A stretch of 64,000 bases of DNA from Maylandia zebra (Eukaryota; Chordata; Actinopteri; Cichliformes; Cichlidae), in the NCBI RefSeq assembly GCF_041146795.1, contig NC_135185.1, positions 30,430,529 through 30,494,528 of the forward strand, in the 5' to 3' direction. This document shows positions 35,201 through 46,271 of the stretch, piece after piece. Both the position numbers and the translations under genes were made by a program. The number at the start of each line of letters is the position of its first letter. Position 1 is the stretch's first letter. Under the pieces are notes generated by a model that saw only the letters and a list, made by a program, of their open reading frames with translations, was not told the origin of the DNA and did no database searches.

Positions 35201-37322
35201 CTTGCTCAAGGACACAACGACCGAGACTGTCCAAGCCGGGGCTCGAACCGGCAACCTTCTGATTACAAGGCGAACTCCCAACTCTTGAGCCACGATCGCC
35301 TACATGCCTAAATTAGCATCCGTCCTAGGGCCAGTTTGGAATCACCAAACTTTTGGACTGTGGGGGGGAGGCAAAGAACCTGGAAGGAACCCCTGCAGGA
35401 ACAGAGAGACCAACCAGCCAGTAGCTTTGAACACAGGACATTCTTGCTGTAAGAGGCAGCAAGAACCCAGATCGTACTAACCATCACACCTCCAATGTCT
35501 TTTGGACAAACCAGACCAAGGTGGAGATGTTTGGCCATGATGCACAGCACTACATTTGGCAAAAAACAAACACAGCATATCAGCACGAACCCCTCTTACC
35601 ATCTGTCATGCACGGTGGTGGAGGGGTGATGATTTGGGCTTGTTTTACCTGGGCACCTTGCAGTCATTAAGTCGGCCATGAACTCCTCTGTATACCAAAG
35701 TATTCTGGAGTCGCATGAGGTTATTGGCCCGACAACTAAAGCATGACCGAAATTAGCAAATTCAATAGTTTCTGTTATAGTCCAATGTGCCAATAAGCCA
35801 TGACACTACAACTATGACGACTATACTACTGTCGATATATCTTGCAAGAAAAGATTAATGAAAAGACTGAAGAGATCCTTTCATTTGGCTCCTGTGATGG
35901 ATATTTATAAGATTTTTTAACACTAGTGGCATGATTGAAGTTAGAATAGGAAAGAAGTAGAGCAGGAAAAAAAGGAAACGTGTGATTCTGATCAATTGGA
36001 CAACTTGGAATCTGTTCTCTGTTTCCTTCCATATTTGGCTCTGTTACATTTAACATTAAACCCTGAACAGTTTTTGTTTTTTTCTTTCCGTTACGCTGCC
36101 ACCACACTTTGTGGAATCAATAAACTCTGTGTAATCCAATCCCAACATTGTGCTCATAAAAAAGTTTTCTGTCAGGCATTTCATATGATCATTGACCATA
36201 AATACATTTTTGTTGGCGATGCAGCTTCCTAGCCCAGTTTGAGTGAAACGACGAGGTGCTACTGAATCTGAAAATGCACCTACTTTACATAACAATCAAA
36301 TCCCAATCTCACTGTTTTCAGTGTCTGTGAATGAGCTCCTCCTGTAGCCCGTTTCTGTCTCGCCCTAAGGATGGCTTTCCTCTTTTTGCAATTGTTCACT
36401 TTTATCATGTAAGAATCTGCGTTTATGTAATATATGCAAAGCTGTCCATTCATCCTGCATATCGGTATCCTTTTGTTCCAGCGCTTCTTTCACTGCCTGA
36501 TGCAGATCTAAAGGCACGGCTGGTGATTTTCTTTTAGCAATGATTTCATCATCAGACACTATTCCAAATATCCAAATCCCATGTAAAGCCTTTCCACTCT
36601 GCATTTTCTGGTGTGACTTGACCCTGATTATGCTCCACAGTCTAACAGGTAAACAGGGCCTACCACATTTTGTTCCAACTCATTAGTATGTGACACAATC
36701 AGGAAAAGTGGCAGTACTGATATGAAGCACTAATGGCCTCATCAATCCGCAAGTTCCAATCAAGGGGGAAAAGATATAAGATAGCATATCAAATAATTTG
36801 AGAGCAGAAGAAATAGTCGTCTCCCTTCCCATTTCCAGTACGCTCGTGACAGAGACGTAATTTATCAGACCTCTTCTACGTGTCTAACCTTTAATTAAGC
36901 AAAAACATTCCATCTTATACTTTCATTGTGCTTTAGCGTGGGCAACAGAAAGCCTTCTAGGCAAACTTTCCCATGTGAGGCTGTTTGAACTTGAGGCCCT
37001 TTAATCCTATAAGTAGGCCCACTTTTATATTCTGAACAAATGGGAAAGCTAAAATAAAATGCTCTGAATGTTAAAACCCTGCATCTACATTCATCCAGGG
37101 AAAAGAATTTCCCGATGTTTAACTGGTTCAACCTGTGGGGAAAAAAACTGATATGAGTTTTGGAGAAAGCTTCACTGAAAACCTGTTGGATGGCTTACCG
37201 ATGGTGGAAATGTGTGTAGTGTCAAAGTCACTTTCCGTGAACCGGCGCAACATGCAAGTCTTCCCAACCCCCGAGTCTCCGAGCATGAGCAGCCGGAACA
37301 AGAAGTCGTACTGTTTAGCCAT
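32299..37322 (-). CDS. rab15: Ras-related GTPase Rab15
   Basis: Small GTPase of early and recycling endosomes; regulates endocytic recycling. Seven exons: 37322-37199, 34448-34388, 34301-34241, 34162-34085, 33915-33826, 32602-32537 and 32454-32299; 636 bp, 211 residues (human 212). G motifs: P-loop GDSGVGKT (15-22), switch I HISTIGIDF, WDTAGQE (62-68), NKCD (121-124) and ETSA (149-152). The C-terminus ends Cys-Ala-Cys, a CXC double geranylgeranylation signal. YYRRAQG and KWVSDVDEY are Rab15-type and separate it from Rab8, Rab10 and Rab13; the order gpx2-rab15-max agrees with human 14q23.3. The variable tail before the cysteines is unlike the human one. Intron 1 is 2.75 kb and holds a SINE and a Tc1 fragment. 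Confidence 0.95.
34994..35306 (-). mobile_element. tRNA-headed SINE, near full length, subfamily A
   Basis: On the minus strand it starts with GGCGATCGTGGCTCAAGAG. It has a Pol III box-B-like GGTTCGAGCCCCGG, a conserved body (AAGACACTTCACCCGTTGCC, CCCCAGGGTGGCTGTGGC) and the tail GCGCTATATAAATACAGGCC. It is flanked by CCTAAAT (34987-34993 and 35307-35313), a likely target duplication. It sits in rab15 intron 1. A truncated relative is at 41103-41293. Confidence 0.85.
35325..35490 (+). repeat. Dispersed teleost repeat fragment
   Basis: Contains TTTTGGACTGTGGG followed by GGAACCCCTGCAGGAACAG and ACATTCTTGCTGTAAGAGGC. These are the same blocks as the 3' half of the repeat at 21225-21475. Confidence 0.6.
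35495..35800 (+). mobile_element. Tc1/mariner transposase fragment (decayed)
   Basis: Plus-strand translation gives [15 protein letters not shown], then [12 protein letters not shown] followed by a stop, a Tc1 transposase central section of the VMVWGCF type. It lies in rab15 intron 1 beside the dispersed repeat. No inverted termini were recognised. Confidence 0.7.
36365..36604 (-). other. Open 79-codon stretch with protein-like composition in rab15 intron 1
   Basis: ATG at 36604 opens a 79-codon frame rich in charged residues ([32 protein letters not shown]). The composition is less random than other intronic frames, but I recognise no family. It is not part of Rab15. It could be a fragment of a transposon-encoded protein, a retrocopy remnant or chance. 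I do not claim a gene. Confidence 0.3.
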
Positions 37323-38098
37323 GACCCAAAACTAAGCGATGATGAAAAAACATGCCTGTCTGATGCGGCGCTTGAAACTGGCTGCTTGTCCTCTGCTTGG
37401 GTGATGCGTTCAAGGCCCCTCGGAAAACTTTCACGCTAAACTCAAAGAGCGCCACTTGATGCACTTTACAAAGTCAGATGTCTTGGAACGTTTTTCTAAC
37501 ATTTTTGTGGTTCGTCGTGTGCTTTACTATCACCTTCAAATATTTCAGTAGTACTTCACCATCCTACATGTCGTTCTTGGTTACGCCTGCAATTTCCTAC
37601 GGCACTGGAAAGCAGCACACAACCTGCGTCTTTGAACGTTGTTTCCTGTAGAGGGAGCGTCAGGACACATCACACTGGCCCAAGTCTAAATTCAATATTT
37701 AAACAATGATTGGTGTCATTTTATGTCGCAAATAAAAGTTTATATGTTCCTCGATGCTCATATTTTCTACTTTATCTCTAAATATGAGTGAAAAGACAAA
37801 CACATATATCTCCGTGTGTAGCCAATCCAGTCCTTGTGATCTAGGAACATTTAAAGGTTTATTTCTACCAAAGTTTCAACAAATCCTTCTTATCATTTAC
37901 CTTAATTCCATCAGCAAATTCTGATTCTCAAATCCTATTAAACCTGCCAGATTATTGAATTAACTGGCTCTTTAACTAAACCTGCATTTAACACCAAAAA
38001 AAGGATGCTGTTGGGGATGCCTAATGTGCAAAAATCAGGCTATTTTTTTTACATTAAAAACACAGGAGTCACAAATTCATCCAAAATGGATAAAATAG
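37323..38098. other. Intergenic: rab15 promoter and max 3' flank
   Basis: No coding sequence. The rab15 start codon is at 37322, so its promoter and 5'UTR lie in the left third. I could not identify a TATA box or a CpG cluster with confidence. Confidence 0.5.
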
Positions 38099-39153
38099 TT
38101 TATTTATAGTTTCATAATAAAGGTATGCCTTATCTTGCAAGACAACCGTTGGCAGTATGTACAACATACCTGTAATTTCCATGGAATGGAACAAACAAAT
38201 CTTATAAGGTACACACTAATTTATCTCTGCAAAAAAAAAGAGAAACATTCCCAGCACAGGCAAATCAAAGGGAAGGCTTTTCTTTGCAGAAACGACACCA
38301 TTTAAGAGTATACAGTGTTATATACCACACACTGAAAAGGAACTTCCATCGACAAAAATAAAGGACAATGCCTTTAACTGCATTGTGCAACATTCAATAT
38401 CAATGAGGGGATTTTTTAACCACAATTTATTTAAAAATATTAAAAATAGAGGAAAATAAATAGCTGAAACTTTGAAATATCAAGCCAAACATAATGGGAG
38501 TTCAGACATCAGATTATATAGGTATATAGATATAAGGGTAAGAAATTCTTCTTGGTGCATGACTATAAATAGAGGGATTTCTTTGATTACACAACATTTC
38601 AAAAGACAAAACTTTTAGCCAACTACACAGAATAAGGAGGGCTGCATTTTGCATAACAGACAGGGTTTGTTTTTCCAAAAGCAACTTCACATTCTTTTCT
38701 GGAAAAATATTAATATTATTATTATTAAAAGGTAAGGTATTCCTACCCTTACCGTTTGTCAAAAGTCTCACACCTCCACCGGATTGGAGAGGTTGACCAA
38801 AACAACCAATAGGGAAAGGTTATTTTTGTAGCTTTACTCAAGTCTTGTCATCTCCACATATATGAATGGTTATTATGAGGTCTGAAAGGCATAAAGTCCT
38901 TCAAATCTGCAGAGCTGCCTCAATTTGGGGATTTTTAACTTTGTTGCTGGGCCACGAAAGGAGTGACAGGATGCTTGCCAGAAGGATAAAAGAAGGTAGA
39001 AGCGTTTTATACATAATAGCACCTCTCTCACACACGATCTCCACCTCGTCTCCTGGGCTAGCGCAAGAAGGCAGGGCTCAGTGCGGACAGGCAAGAGGAG
39101 CTGGGGCTGGTGGGTAAAAAGAGTCTGTCTAAGGAGCCGGGGTCCACCCAAAT
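38099..39153 (-). other. max: max 3'UTR with candidate poly(A) signal
   Basis: AT-rich, no open frame. A minus-strand AATAAA at 38099-38104 would give a 3'UTR of about 1.05 kb, plausible for MAX, which has a long 3'UTR in other vertebrates. The boundary is inferred. Confidence 0.5.
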
Positions 39154-42100
39154 CTAGCTTAGCTCCAGGCGCAGCTTCTTCCTGTTTGGTGTCTCGTCTG
39201 ATTCTGATTCAGAGCTGGAGTCGGACCCACCATCAAAAGCGGACACGGCGCTCCCTTTGCGGTTTGTGTACAAGCTGCTATCGGAAGAGTAGTTGGTCTG
39301 GAGCTGAGTGTTCCCCTTGGCCTTCTCAAGTGCACGAACTGCAAGTCGTACACAAAGATAGAAACAAACGTTGTTTACGGCATCTGAGATTGAATCCACG
39401 TGACAAAAATGTGCGATACTTATTTAACAAGAGCACCGCTTACCCTGCTGCTCCAGCAGTGCATTCTGCTTCTTTAGATCGTCAATATCTTGCTGGTGGG
39501 TGTGGTTTTTTCGTCTCATGTACTGGATGTACTCCGTGGCTTTGTCTAGAATCTGTGCTCGGGAAGCCTGTTTAACAGAATTCTGTGAGGCCCGTGTGAA
39601 AAAGCAGCCAATAAAGTGCATGAATCTGTTATACACAGTTCAGAGTGTGTTGCAATTTAATCTGGATTCAAATAAGAAGTTAACAAGAACTATTCCAGGA
39701 GTCAGCGACCTCGGGCAGATGGGTCAACGCTTGTTTTGTAGTACCGTATTAAACCAACAGCGCAGGCTGACCACAAATGTTGATGCCACAACTTTGCAGC
39801 AATGCAAACTTGAGCAACAGCGACTGTGTTTGTTAGAAATATGCAGTGTTAACACAGTATACAGATTACTAACCAGACTGAAAATCAGTGGCAGTGGGCA
39901 GTGATCAATTCAAATTAGAAATTTCTGGTCTAAATCATCTTCAGTATTAATCTGAGGTAAAAGAGTGAGTGGCTGCAGCAATCCGTAAAGGCTCTGTCAT
40001 TATTTGGACCTGCATTTCAGTCAGGATAGAAAACAACGCAATTACAACACTCTCGGTCGTGGATTGGCCTCCCCACAGGCTGGACCTCAACATTATTGAA
40101 GCAGTGTTGGATCATCGTGACAGCAAATGTAACAAAAGAAAGCCAACATCCAGAGAAGAGCTTTCAATGAACTATTCCTGAAGACTACTATAAGAAAGCT
40201 GCCTAAGAGAGTTCAGGCTGTGCTGAAGAATAAAAGCCGTCATACCACATAGTGATTTTCAAGCTCATTAAAACTGTACAGACTCTGTTTTTAACTTACA
40301 TACTGTACTTTCATGTATGTTTGCACGTGTTTCGACAGAATTTCCCATTTTCCTAGCAAAATATAAAGAAATGAGGGGTGGCTTTTAGATTTGCATAGCA
40401 CTGCATATCTATTAACTCCAGGTTGAGCATTATCAGCTTCAGTTTCACTTGTGATGGCAGACCAGCGCAGGTACAAGTTAAAAGCAAACGAAGATAAAGC
40501 AGCTGGGATTCAACACAGTACTACAAATCAGGCTTAACAGAGGAGAAAATGATCTCATCTCCATGTTGACACAACAACTGTACGTTAACTGCCTTTTGAA
40601 CTTGAATAGTATTAAATATGAAATGGACAGCATAAGCAGAAACATCACTCTTCATCCAGCATTTATTTGGCAAAGCTGCCAGAGTTTACAGAGCTGCTTG
40701 CTTTGACAGCAGTGTCTACAAGCTTGTTAAAATCCACCAACGAGATGAATGATCTTGTGAATCATTATCAGACACGTCGTTAATATTTGGCGAGGCATCT
40801 GTTTCTACAAATAACAATTTCCTCCTTCCTCTAGGCATGACGGAGAGATGACGAGCATAGATCTGGATTCTGGGGCACAATATGAATGGTCTATGGCAAT
40901 ATATAGATAGTTTCCTCACCTTCTCCCCTTGTAGTGCAGGCACAGAGTCTCGTAAACTGTGAAAGCTGTCTTTAATGTGGTCCCTGCGTTTACGCTCCAG
41001 CGCATTGTGATGTGCTCGCTTGTCTGCCTGCAAAGGGGAGAGAGAAAGTTTAGGTCATTTACAAAAAAACTACATACGTCCGCTTCTTTAACATACAGAC
41101 ACTTCACCCGTTGCCTACTGGTGGTGGGCAGCCTCGCCTCTGTCAGTGCGCCCCAGGGTGGCTGTGGCTACAATGTAGCTGCCATCACCAGTGTGTGAAT
41201 GTGTGCGTGAATGGCTGGATGACTGGATATGTAAAGCGCTTTGGGGTCCTTAGGGACTAGTAAAGCGCTATATAAATACAGGCCATTTACCAGGCCATAC
41301 AGAAGTGATTTAAACTGCAGTAAGAGAAGGCCTCATCTTTAGACGGTTATTGTGTGTATCTGGGTTAATATCAATATATGCACACAAGCAGGAACCTGTG
41401 CTGGAAGTATTTACAAGGACACGATATGTTTGCTTTCAGGGTTGCACCAGCAAATCTTAGTCATAACTAAAATTCAACATTAACTCAGTCTCAACTCTTC
41501 CTTTGCCTTTTTTTCTTAACACGGACTGGATGATAGATAAAAAATCCAATTTTTTGTCTTAAAACAAGGTGTTCCTTGTTTCGTGAGTCACTAAGAGTCA
41601 TGTAAGATCCGTTTGTGGTTAATAACTAGCTTTTAAATGTAGTGATTACAAATATGTGTGAAAATTTTCCAAATGAAGAGATGGGGAGAACATGCAAACT
41701 CTATATGGAAAGGCTGCGGCTAGATTTGCACCCAGGACCTGTGCGTGTTCTCCCCATTTCTCTGTGAATGTGAGCGCGAATGGTTGTCTGGCTGTCTGTG
41801 TTGGCGCTGCAAAAGACTGCCAGTCTGTACCCCACCTCTTGCCCTATGGCAGCTAGAATAGGCTCCAGCTCCCCCATCCACAACCCAGAACTGGACAGAC
41901 GGGATGTAGATCAGGTAAATTCAAATATTGGTATGGTATTATTGTAGCTTTTTGCTCTTCTTTAAATTAACCTCATTCTTATTTTTTAGGGGGTTTTTTC
42001 TCACTGTTGTATATATTTGATAAAAGATGTCTCTCACTAAGTGAGGGTTTTACTTTAACTATTAACTCACTAACTGTACTATTTCTATTCTGTATCCTGT

Positions 42101-44088
42101 CGCTGGACTTTGTCTTGTGAGATCAATAGAGTGTGTATCGATCTATCTATCTGGGCGGCCGTGGTTCAGGGGTTGGGAAGCTCATCTTGTAACCGCAAAG
42201 TTACCGATTTGATCCCCAGCTCACTCTGTTCTGATCGTTGTGTCCTTGGGCAAGACACTTCACCTACCACCTACTGGTGTTGGCCAGAGGGGCCGATGGC
42301 GCGATGTGGCAGCCTCGCTTCTGTCAGTCTGTCCCAGGGCAGCTGTGGCTACAACTGTAGCTGCCTCCACCAGTGTGTGGATGTGAGAGTGAATGAATAG
42401 TGGCATTGTAAAGCGCTTTGAGGGTCTCGAAAAGCGCTATATAAATCCAATCTATTATTATCTATCTATATCTCACTCATTACAACATGTTGCTAGGCCA
42501 GATATTAAAGTTAGTATAAAACGGATCATTTTTAATTTAGGTACTGGCAGAGATTAGAAGGAACATTTTACTTTCATTTTCTTTGTTTATGTAAGAGCAA
42601 CACTACATGTCAATGGATATCAACGTAAAAATGTAGATTCAAACATGGCAGATTTGACTAAAACTGCTAATATCTCGTGAACACATCATGTAAAACTACA
42701 CAAAATGCAAAAGACAAACATATACATCAAAACAAACATAAACAAAAGACAAATACAAACAATCTGCCTCACAAAGTTAAAGCTCATCACTTGAAATATG
42801 GATGTGAAATTTGAGCCTTTGCTGAAAACTGTTTTTAGGAAGCATTTCTAAACTTAATGGCTCAGTAGCGTTAGATGCACGGCACAATGAGAGCTTATGA
42901 AGCCTTACAGTAAATGTATAGGTGGCTCTAATAGGATCTACACTAGAGTTGGAATCCATAGTTCTGAGAAATATGTGGCCATATTTAGGTCATGTTCTCA
43001 GATTCATGCTCAATTAAAACACCACATCGCACTTTGGGGTGGGAAAATGCAACTGCTTATTGCAACACGAGGAATTCAAACCTGCACGCACAGTGGGCGT
43101 ACTGATACATTGGCAGAGTGGTTAGTTGTAATGCAACTACAGCGCTGGATTTTTAGCAAGAAACCACAATTTAACAGGTAACAAGGGCTTGCAGAGAAAT
43201 ACTGAATAAATCGCCGGGCTTATAATCAAGAAAACACAATAACATGACATGAATTCAGTTGTACGATAGGAGAACATCGAGTACTGTATTCTCATTGAGC
43301 CTCGGTTTGCTGTATTAAATGTGTGTGCATCATAGCCTGACTTAAATCACACGTCAGAGCTAAAGATACAACCAACCACGACATTTCAACCAGCTAGCTG
43401 TCAAGTATGCTAACTATATCTAGGTAGACGTGAAGGGATTACCCTTTTATGCAACGAATAAACAAGGGCTGCATTTAGCATCTAAACTAAATAAATAGTA
43501 AAAGCATGCGTGGTGTAGCCGACAGAACCGTGTTATATTTCTGAAAGGAACATTATGTCCAAGCAAGCCGTCAGTTCACCTCTCAGAAGAGCTGACCTTG
43601 TGTCCTGGAAGAGCTTAACTGCTGTTTATGATTGGTTTTATTTATGTTTTTTTTTCCATATTTGCAGTTTTAACACAGCGTTTTATTTCAAGTTTTATTG
43701 ATCACGTGACAGCAGGAATACGGTCCACCAGAACGAGTGATTTAAGTTATAAGAGCATAAAACAGCCCTCTTTATTTTGCTGAGCTGCCCCAAATAAACG
43801 ACAAATGTCGTAGCGAGGCTACCCAACTTATTCACCAGTTCCGTGTGCGACTTTCATTTGAAAGTCAGCAATTAAGAGCTCAAACGCCCCCCCTAACAGC
43901 TATCTCCATACAGGCTTCAAAACCTAGTGCTAGCCCAGAGAAACCCCCGCTAACTAGCTAGCACAATCAAATAGCATATTTTGAGAGGAATGTGAGTTAC
44001 TGTGTAGCTAACAAACTGGCTAGCTACTTCTAGAAGAAACAAAAAGACATACATCGCTGTCGACTTCGATGTCATCGTTTTCGCTCAT
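39154..44088 (-). CDS. max: MYC-associated factor X (bHLH-leucine zipper transcription factor)
   Basis: Obligate nuclear partner of MYC, MXD and MNT proteins; binds E-boxes (CACGTG). Four exons: 44088-44053, 41027-40920, 39567-39444 and 39338-39154; 453 bp, 150 residues, like the short human isoform (151). Exon 1 encodes [12 protein letters not shown]. Exon 2 carries the basic region and helix 1 ([20 protein letters not shown], with the DNA-contacting His, Glu and Arg). Exon 3 carries helix 2 and the zipper start ([19 protein letters not shown]). Exon 4 carries the zipper end, the Ser/Glu-rich stretch ([11 protein letters not shown]) and the basic tail RKKLRLELS. The 9-residue alternative exon of the human long form was not found in intron 1. 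Tc1, SINE and dispersed-repeat insertions occupy the introns. Confidence 0.97.
39960..40400 (+). mobile_element. Tc1/mariner transposase C-terminal remnant with 3' end
   Basis: Plus-strand frames read [14 protein letters not shown], then [18 protein letters not shown], the DWPPxSPDLNxIE catalytic-region motif of Tc1 transposases. After frameshifts come a [17 protein letters not shown]-like C-terminus and TTTGCATAGCACTGCATA near 40390, resembling a Tc1 terminus. It lies in the max intron between exons 2 and 3 and is inactive. Confidence 0.8.
41103..41293 (+). mobile_element. 5'-truncated SINE, subfamily A
   Basis: It starts mid-body (TCACCCGTTGCCTACTGGTGG), continues through CCCCAGGGTGGCTGTGGC and ends GCGCTATATAAATACAGGCC. 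It is very close to the 34994-35306 copy but in opposite orientation and lacks the tRNA-like head. It lies in max intron 1. Confidence 0.8.
41670..41885 (-). repeat. Dispersed teleost repeat fragment, rearranged
   Basis: Contains GGGGAGAACATGCAAACTC and, further on, TAGAATAGGCTCCAGCTCCCC, the 3' and 5' blocks of the 21225-21475 family. The second block is in reverse orientation relative to the first. It lies in max intron 1. Confidence 0.55.
42151..42460 (+). mobile_element. tRNA-headed SINE, subfamily B
   Basis: Head GGGCGGCCGTGGTTCAGG, a weak box-B-like TTTGATCCCCAGCTC, body AAGACACTTCACCTACCACC and CCGATGGCGCGATGTGGCAG, tail GGGTCTCGAAAAGCGCTATA. The CCGATGGCGCGAT block and the TCGAAAAGCGC tail separate it from the subfamily A copies and link it to the copy at 59433-59738. 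Confidence 0.85.
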
Positions 44089-44400
44089 TCTTCGATTTAA
44101 AAAAAGGTATGAGGGGGGGAAAAGAAATAGAAAGTATAGCAAAAGCTGGAAGCAGATAATTAAACCAAGCACGGAACTCTGCTACGGCAGAGACATGACA
44201 ACCATCCGCTTCTCCACACGTGATTCGCCTACACACATGCACGGGGAAAACATCTACAGCGCAGGCGCAGTAAAGCAAAGGCCTATGGTAATTGAAGTAA
44301 CTTGGTCCAACACAAAGCTGATTTGCATATGTCATGTTTTTGGAGCTGAAACTATATTTCCCACAAGTCCGCGGAGTTGGGTCGCCTTCAAAATACATTT
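44089..44400 (-). promoter_or_regulatory. max: Promoter region of max
   Basis: This lies immediately upstream of the max start codon and is richer in CpG than its surroundings. It contains GCGCAGGCGCAG (44260-44271), close to the NRF1 consensus. There is no TATA box. The short overlapping open frames on both strands here look like by-products of CpG-rich 5'UTR sequence. Confidence 0.5.
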
Positions 44401-44984
44401 TATCCCCTACAATCACAGCAGCTTGGATATGAGAAATCTCAGTGTGGTTTCTCAAATAGAACATGATGTTCTTTGTTGTACTGTGGTATATTACAATGGC
44501 AGAAAAATGATTTAATCACCTGCTGAATTTGTAAGTTTGCTCCAGTAAAAAGAAATGAACAGCCTCTGATTTTTATGGTAGTTTCTTTGTAACGGAGAGA
44601 GGCAGAATATCAACCAAAAATGCAGAAACAAAAAAACACGTTACATAAAAGTTATACTATTATTTGGATGTCTTTAATCTACATGTCTGTACTTTACTGT
44701 GTTTGGAGGAAGAGAAATGATGAGTGCGATCCAAAGAACATCATCCCTCTTCCTCCAAACACTTTCTCCCACGCCTTTTCTAAATCATTTAGATGTTCAC
44801 TGGCAAACTAAAGATGCACCTTCTTGAGTGATTGGACCCTATGGGTGCACCATGATTTCACTCCATTATGTGGTCGTCTTGGTGACTGTGGTCTAACTTC
44901 CCTTCATATAATAAACAAGCATCTCCCTTGTACTTTTGGAATGACCCACCTTAAGACAGAAGGTGATTGATGGTCATTTTATAT
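44400..44984. other. Intergenic sequence, nothing identified
   Basis: AT-rich. No gene or repeat was recognised. Confidence 0.45.
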
Positions 44985-45145
44985 TTTCTGTTTCCGAATA
45001 ATCACACTAGCAATGGTCACCATGTCACCACGCTTCCTGCTGATGTTCTTATAGTCCATTCCAGCCGTGTGCAACTCTACACTCTCATCCCTGACGTCCT
45101 TTGACAGCTCTTTGGTCTCATTCGTGGTGGTGGAGACGCTGGAAT
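44985..45145 (-). mobile_element. Tc1/mariner transposase N-terminal fragment
   Basis: The minus strand reads NETKELSKDVRDESVELH, then AGMDYKNISRK and ASVIIRK. This is the N-terminal helix-turn-helix region of teleost Tc1 transposases (ETKELSKDxRDKIVxLHKAG...). It ends in a stop soon after, so only about 50 codons remain. Confidence 0.8.
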
Positions 45146-45149
45146 AGAA

Positions 45150-46270
45150 GAAATTGATTCTGTGGAGAAGCGTGCTCTATACACATAATGGGCTGAGATC
45201 AGTAATATCAGTAATTGATTGACTGATTGATTAAACACATTACACAAACATTATAAACTGCTTTACATATCATTGAGTCAAATACACATCCATCAGTCAT
45301 TTTGCAGAATCTTGACTGTATATTTACATTATGATATCAGACATGACATATTAGCTTAGATTCAACAGTCTACTGTTCAAGTGGAGATTATTAGCAGTGT
45401 TGTGTGCGACAATATCTGCTCTTTTCTATTCCCAGCATATAATTATAAGGCCAGATGGTGGCCTAGCTCATTTCAGCTGCCCTCCCCCACCTTCTACCCA
45501 TAGCTGTTCATTGTCAGAGTATACGAACTTCAAATAGCTGCAGCACTGCAAATATACTCCTTAATAATCAGGAATGTTTAAGAAAACTAATCCTGATTAA
45601 TGTTCACATTAATAGAAATGTCTGCAATACGTGTTTCTAAAAGGAGATGAAAGTTCAATAAAAAATATATAAATCAACTGAATCTTTGTGCTCAGTTAAT
45701 CTCATTGAGATTCAGATGTCAACAGGAGGATATCAAGAATCAATTATTCATACTGCAAAATACCAAAAATACCCCAATATATCAAAGGTGAAGGCTGTCT
45801 AATGTTAACATGTTGTATTAACAGTAGAGTGTTAAGAGATGAGTATCACAATAAGCTATTATGGCATATTGTGAAATGACCTATATGTTGTTTATGCTCG
45901 TGTTTGACAATTTCTCCCACTTCCCCACATGACACTTCTACAGTCCTAATTGCTTTACAGCAAATCCTCAAACACCCTCGCACTCAGTGCTTAACGGCTC
46001 GTTAACGCTGCTCATGCTTTTGCTCCGTCAGCTCCGAGTCTCTGCTCTTTCTCGTCTCCGGCCCTGGCAGCTACTAAAATAGGGAAGGCATGATTAGATG
46101 ATGTTCGCCAGCTGTGACAAGAAGCCTCCCCCTGACACCACACTGTAAACCCGCTACTCCACCCCTCCTCTCCAGCCGAGTCACAAACCATACCACCACA
46201 CCTATAAAGAAGTCAGTCCATCACTATATTTCTCAGTTTTCTAATTGTGTGGATGCCCTTTGAGTTCCTG
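45150..46270. other. Intergenic sequence, nothing identified
   Basis: No coding potential or named repeat is visible. AT-rich with several short direct repeats. Confidence 0.45.
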
Positions 46271-46271
46271 T

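Noticed and set aside
44069-44515. Overlapping open frames on both strands at the max 5' end
   Set aside because: They overlap the max start exon and promoter, have no homology, and arise from CpG-rich low-stop sequence.
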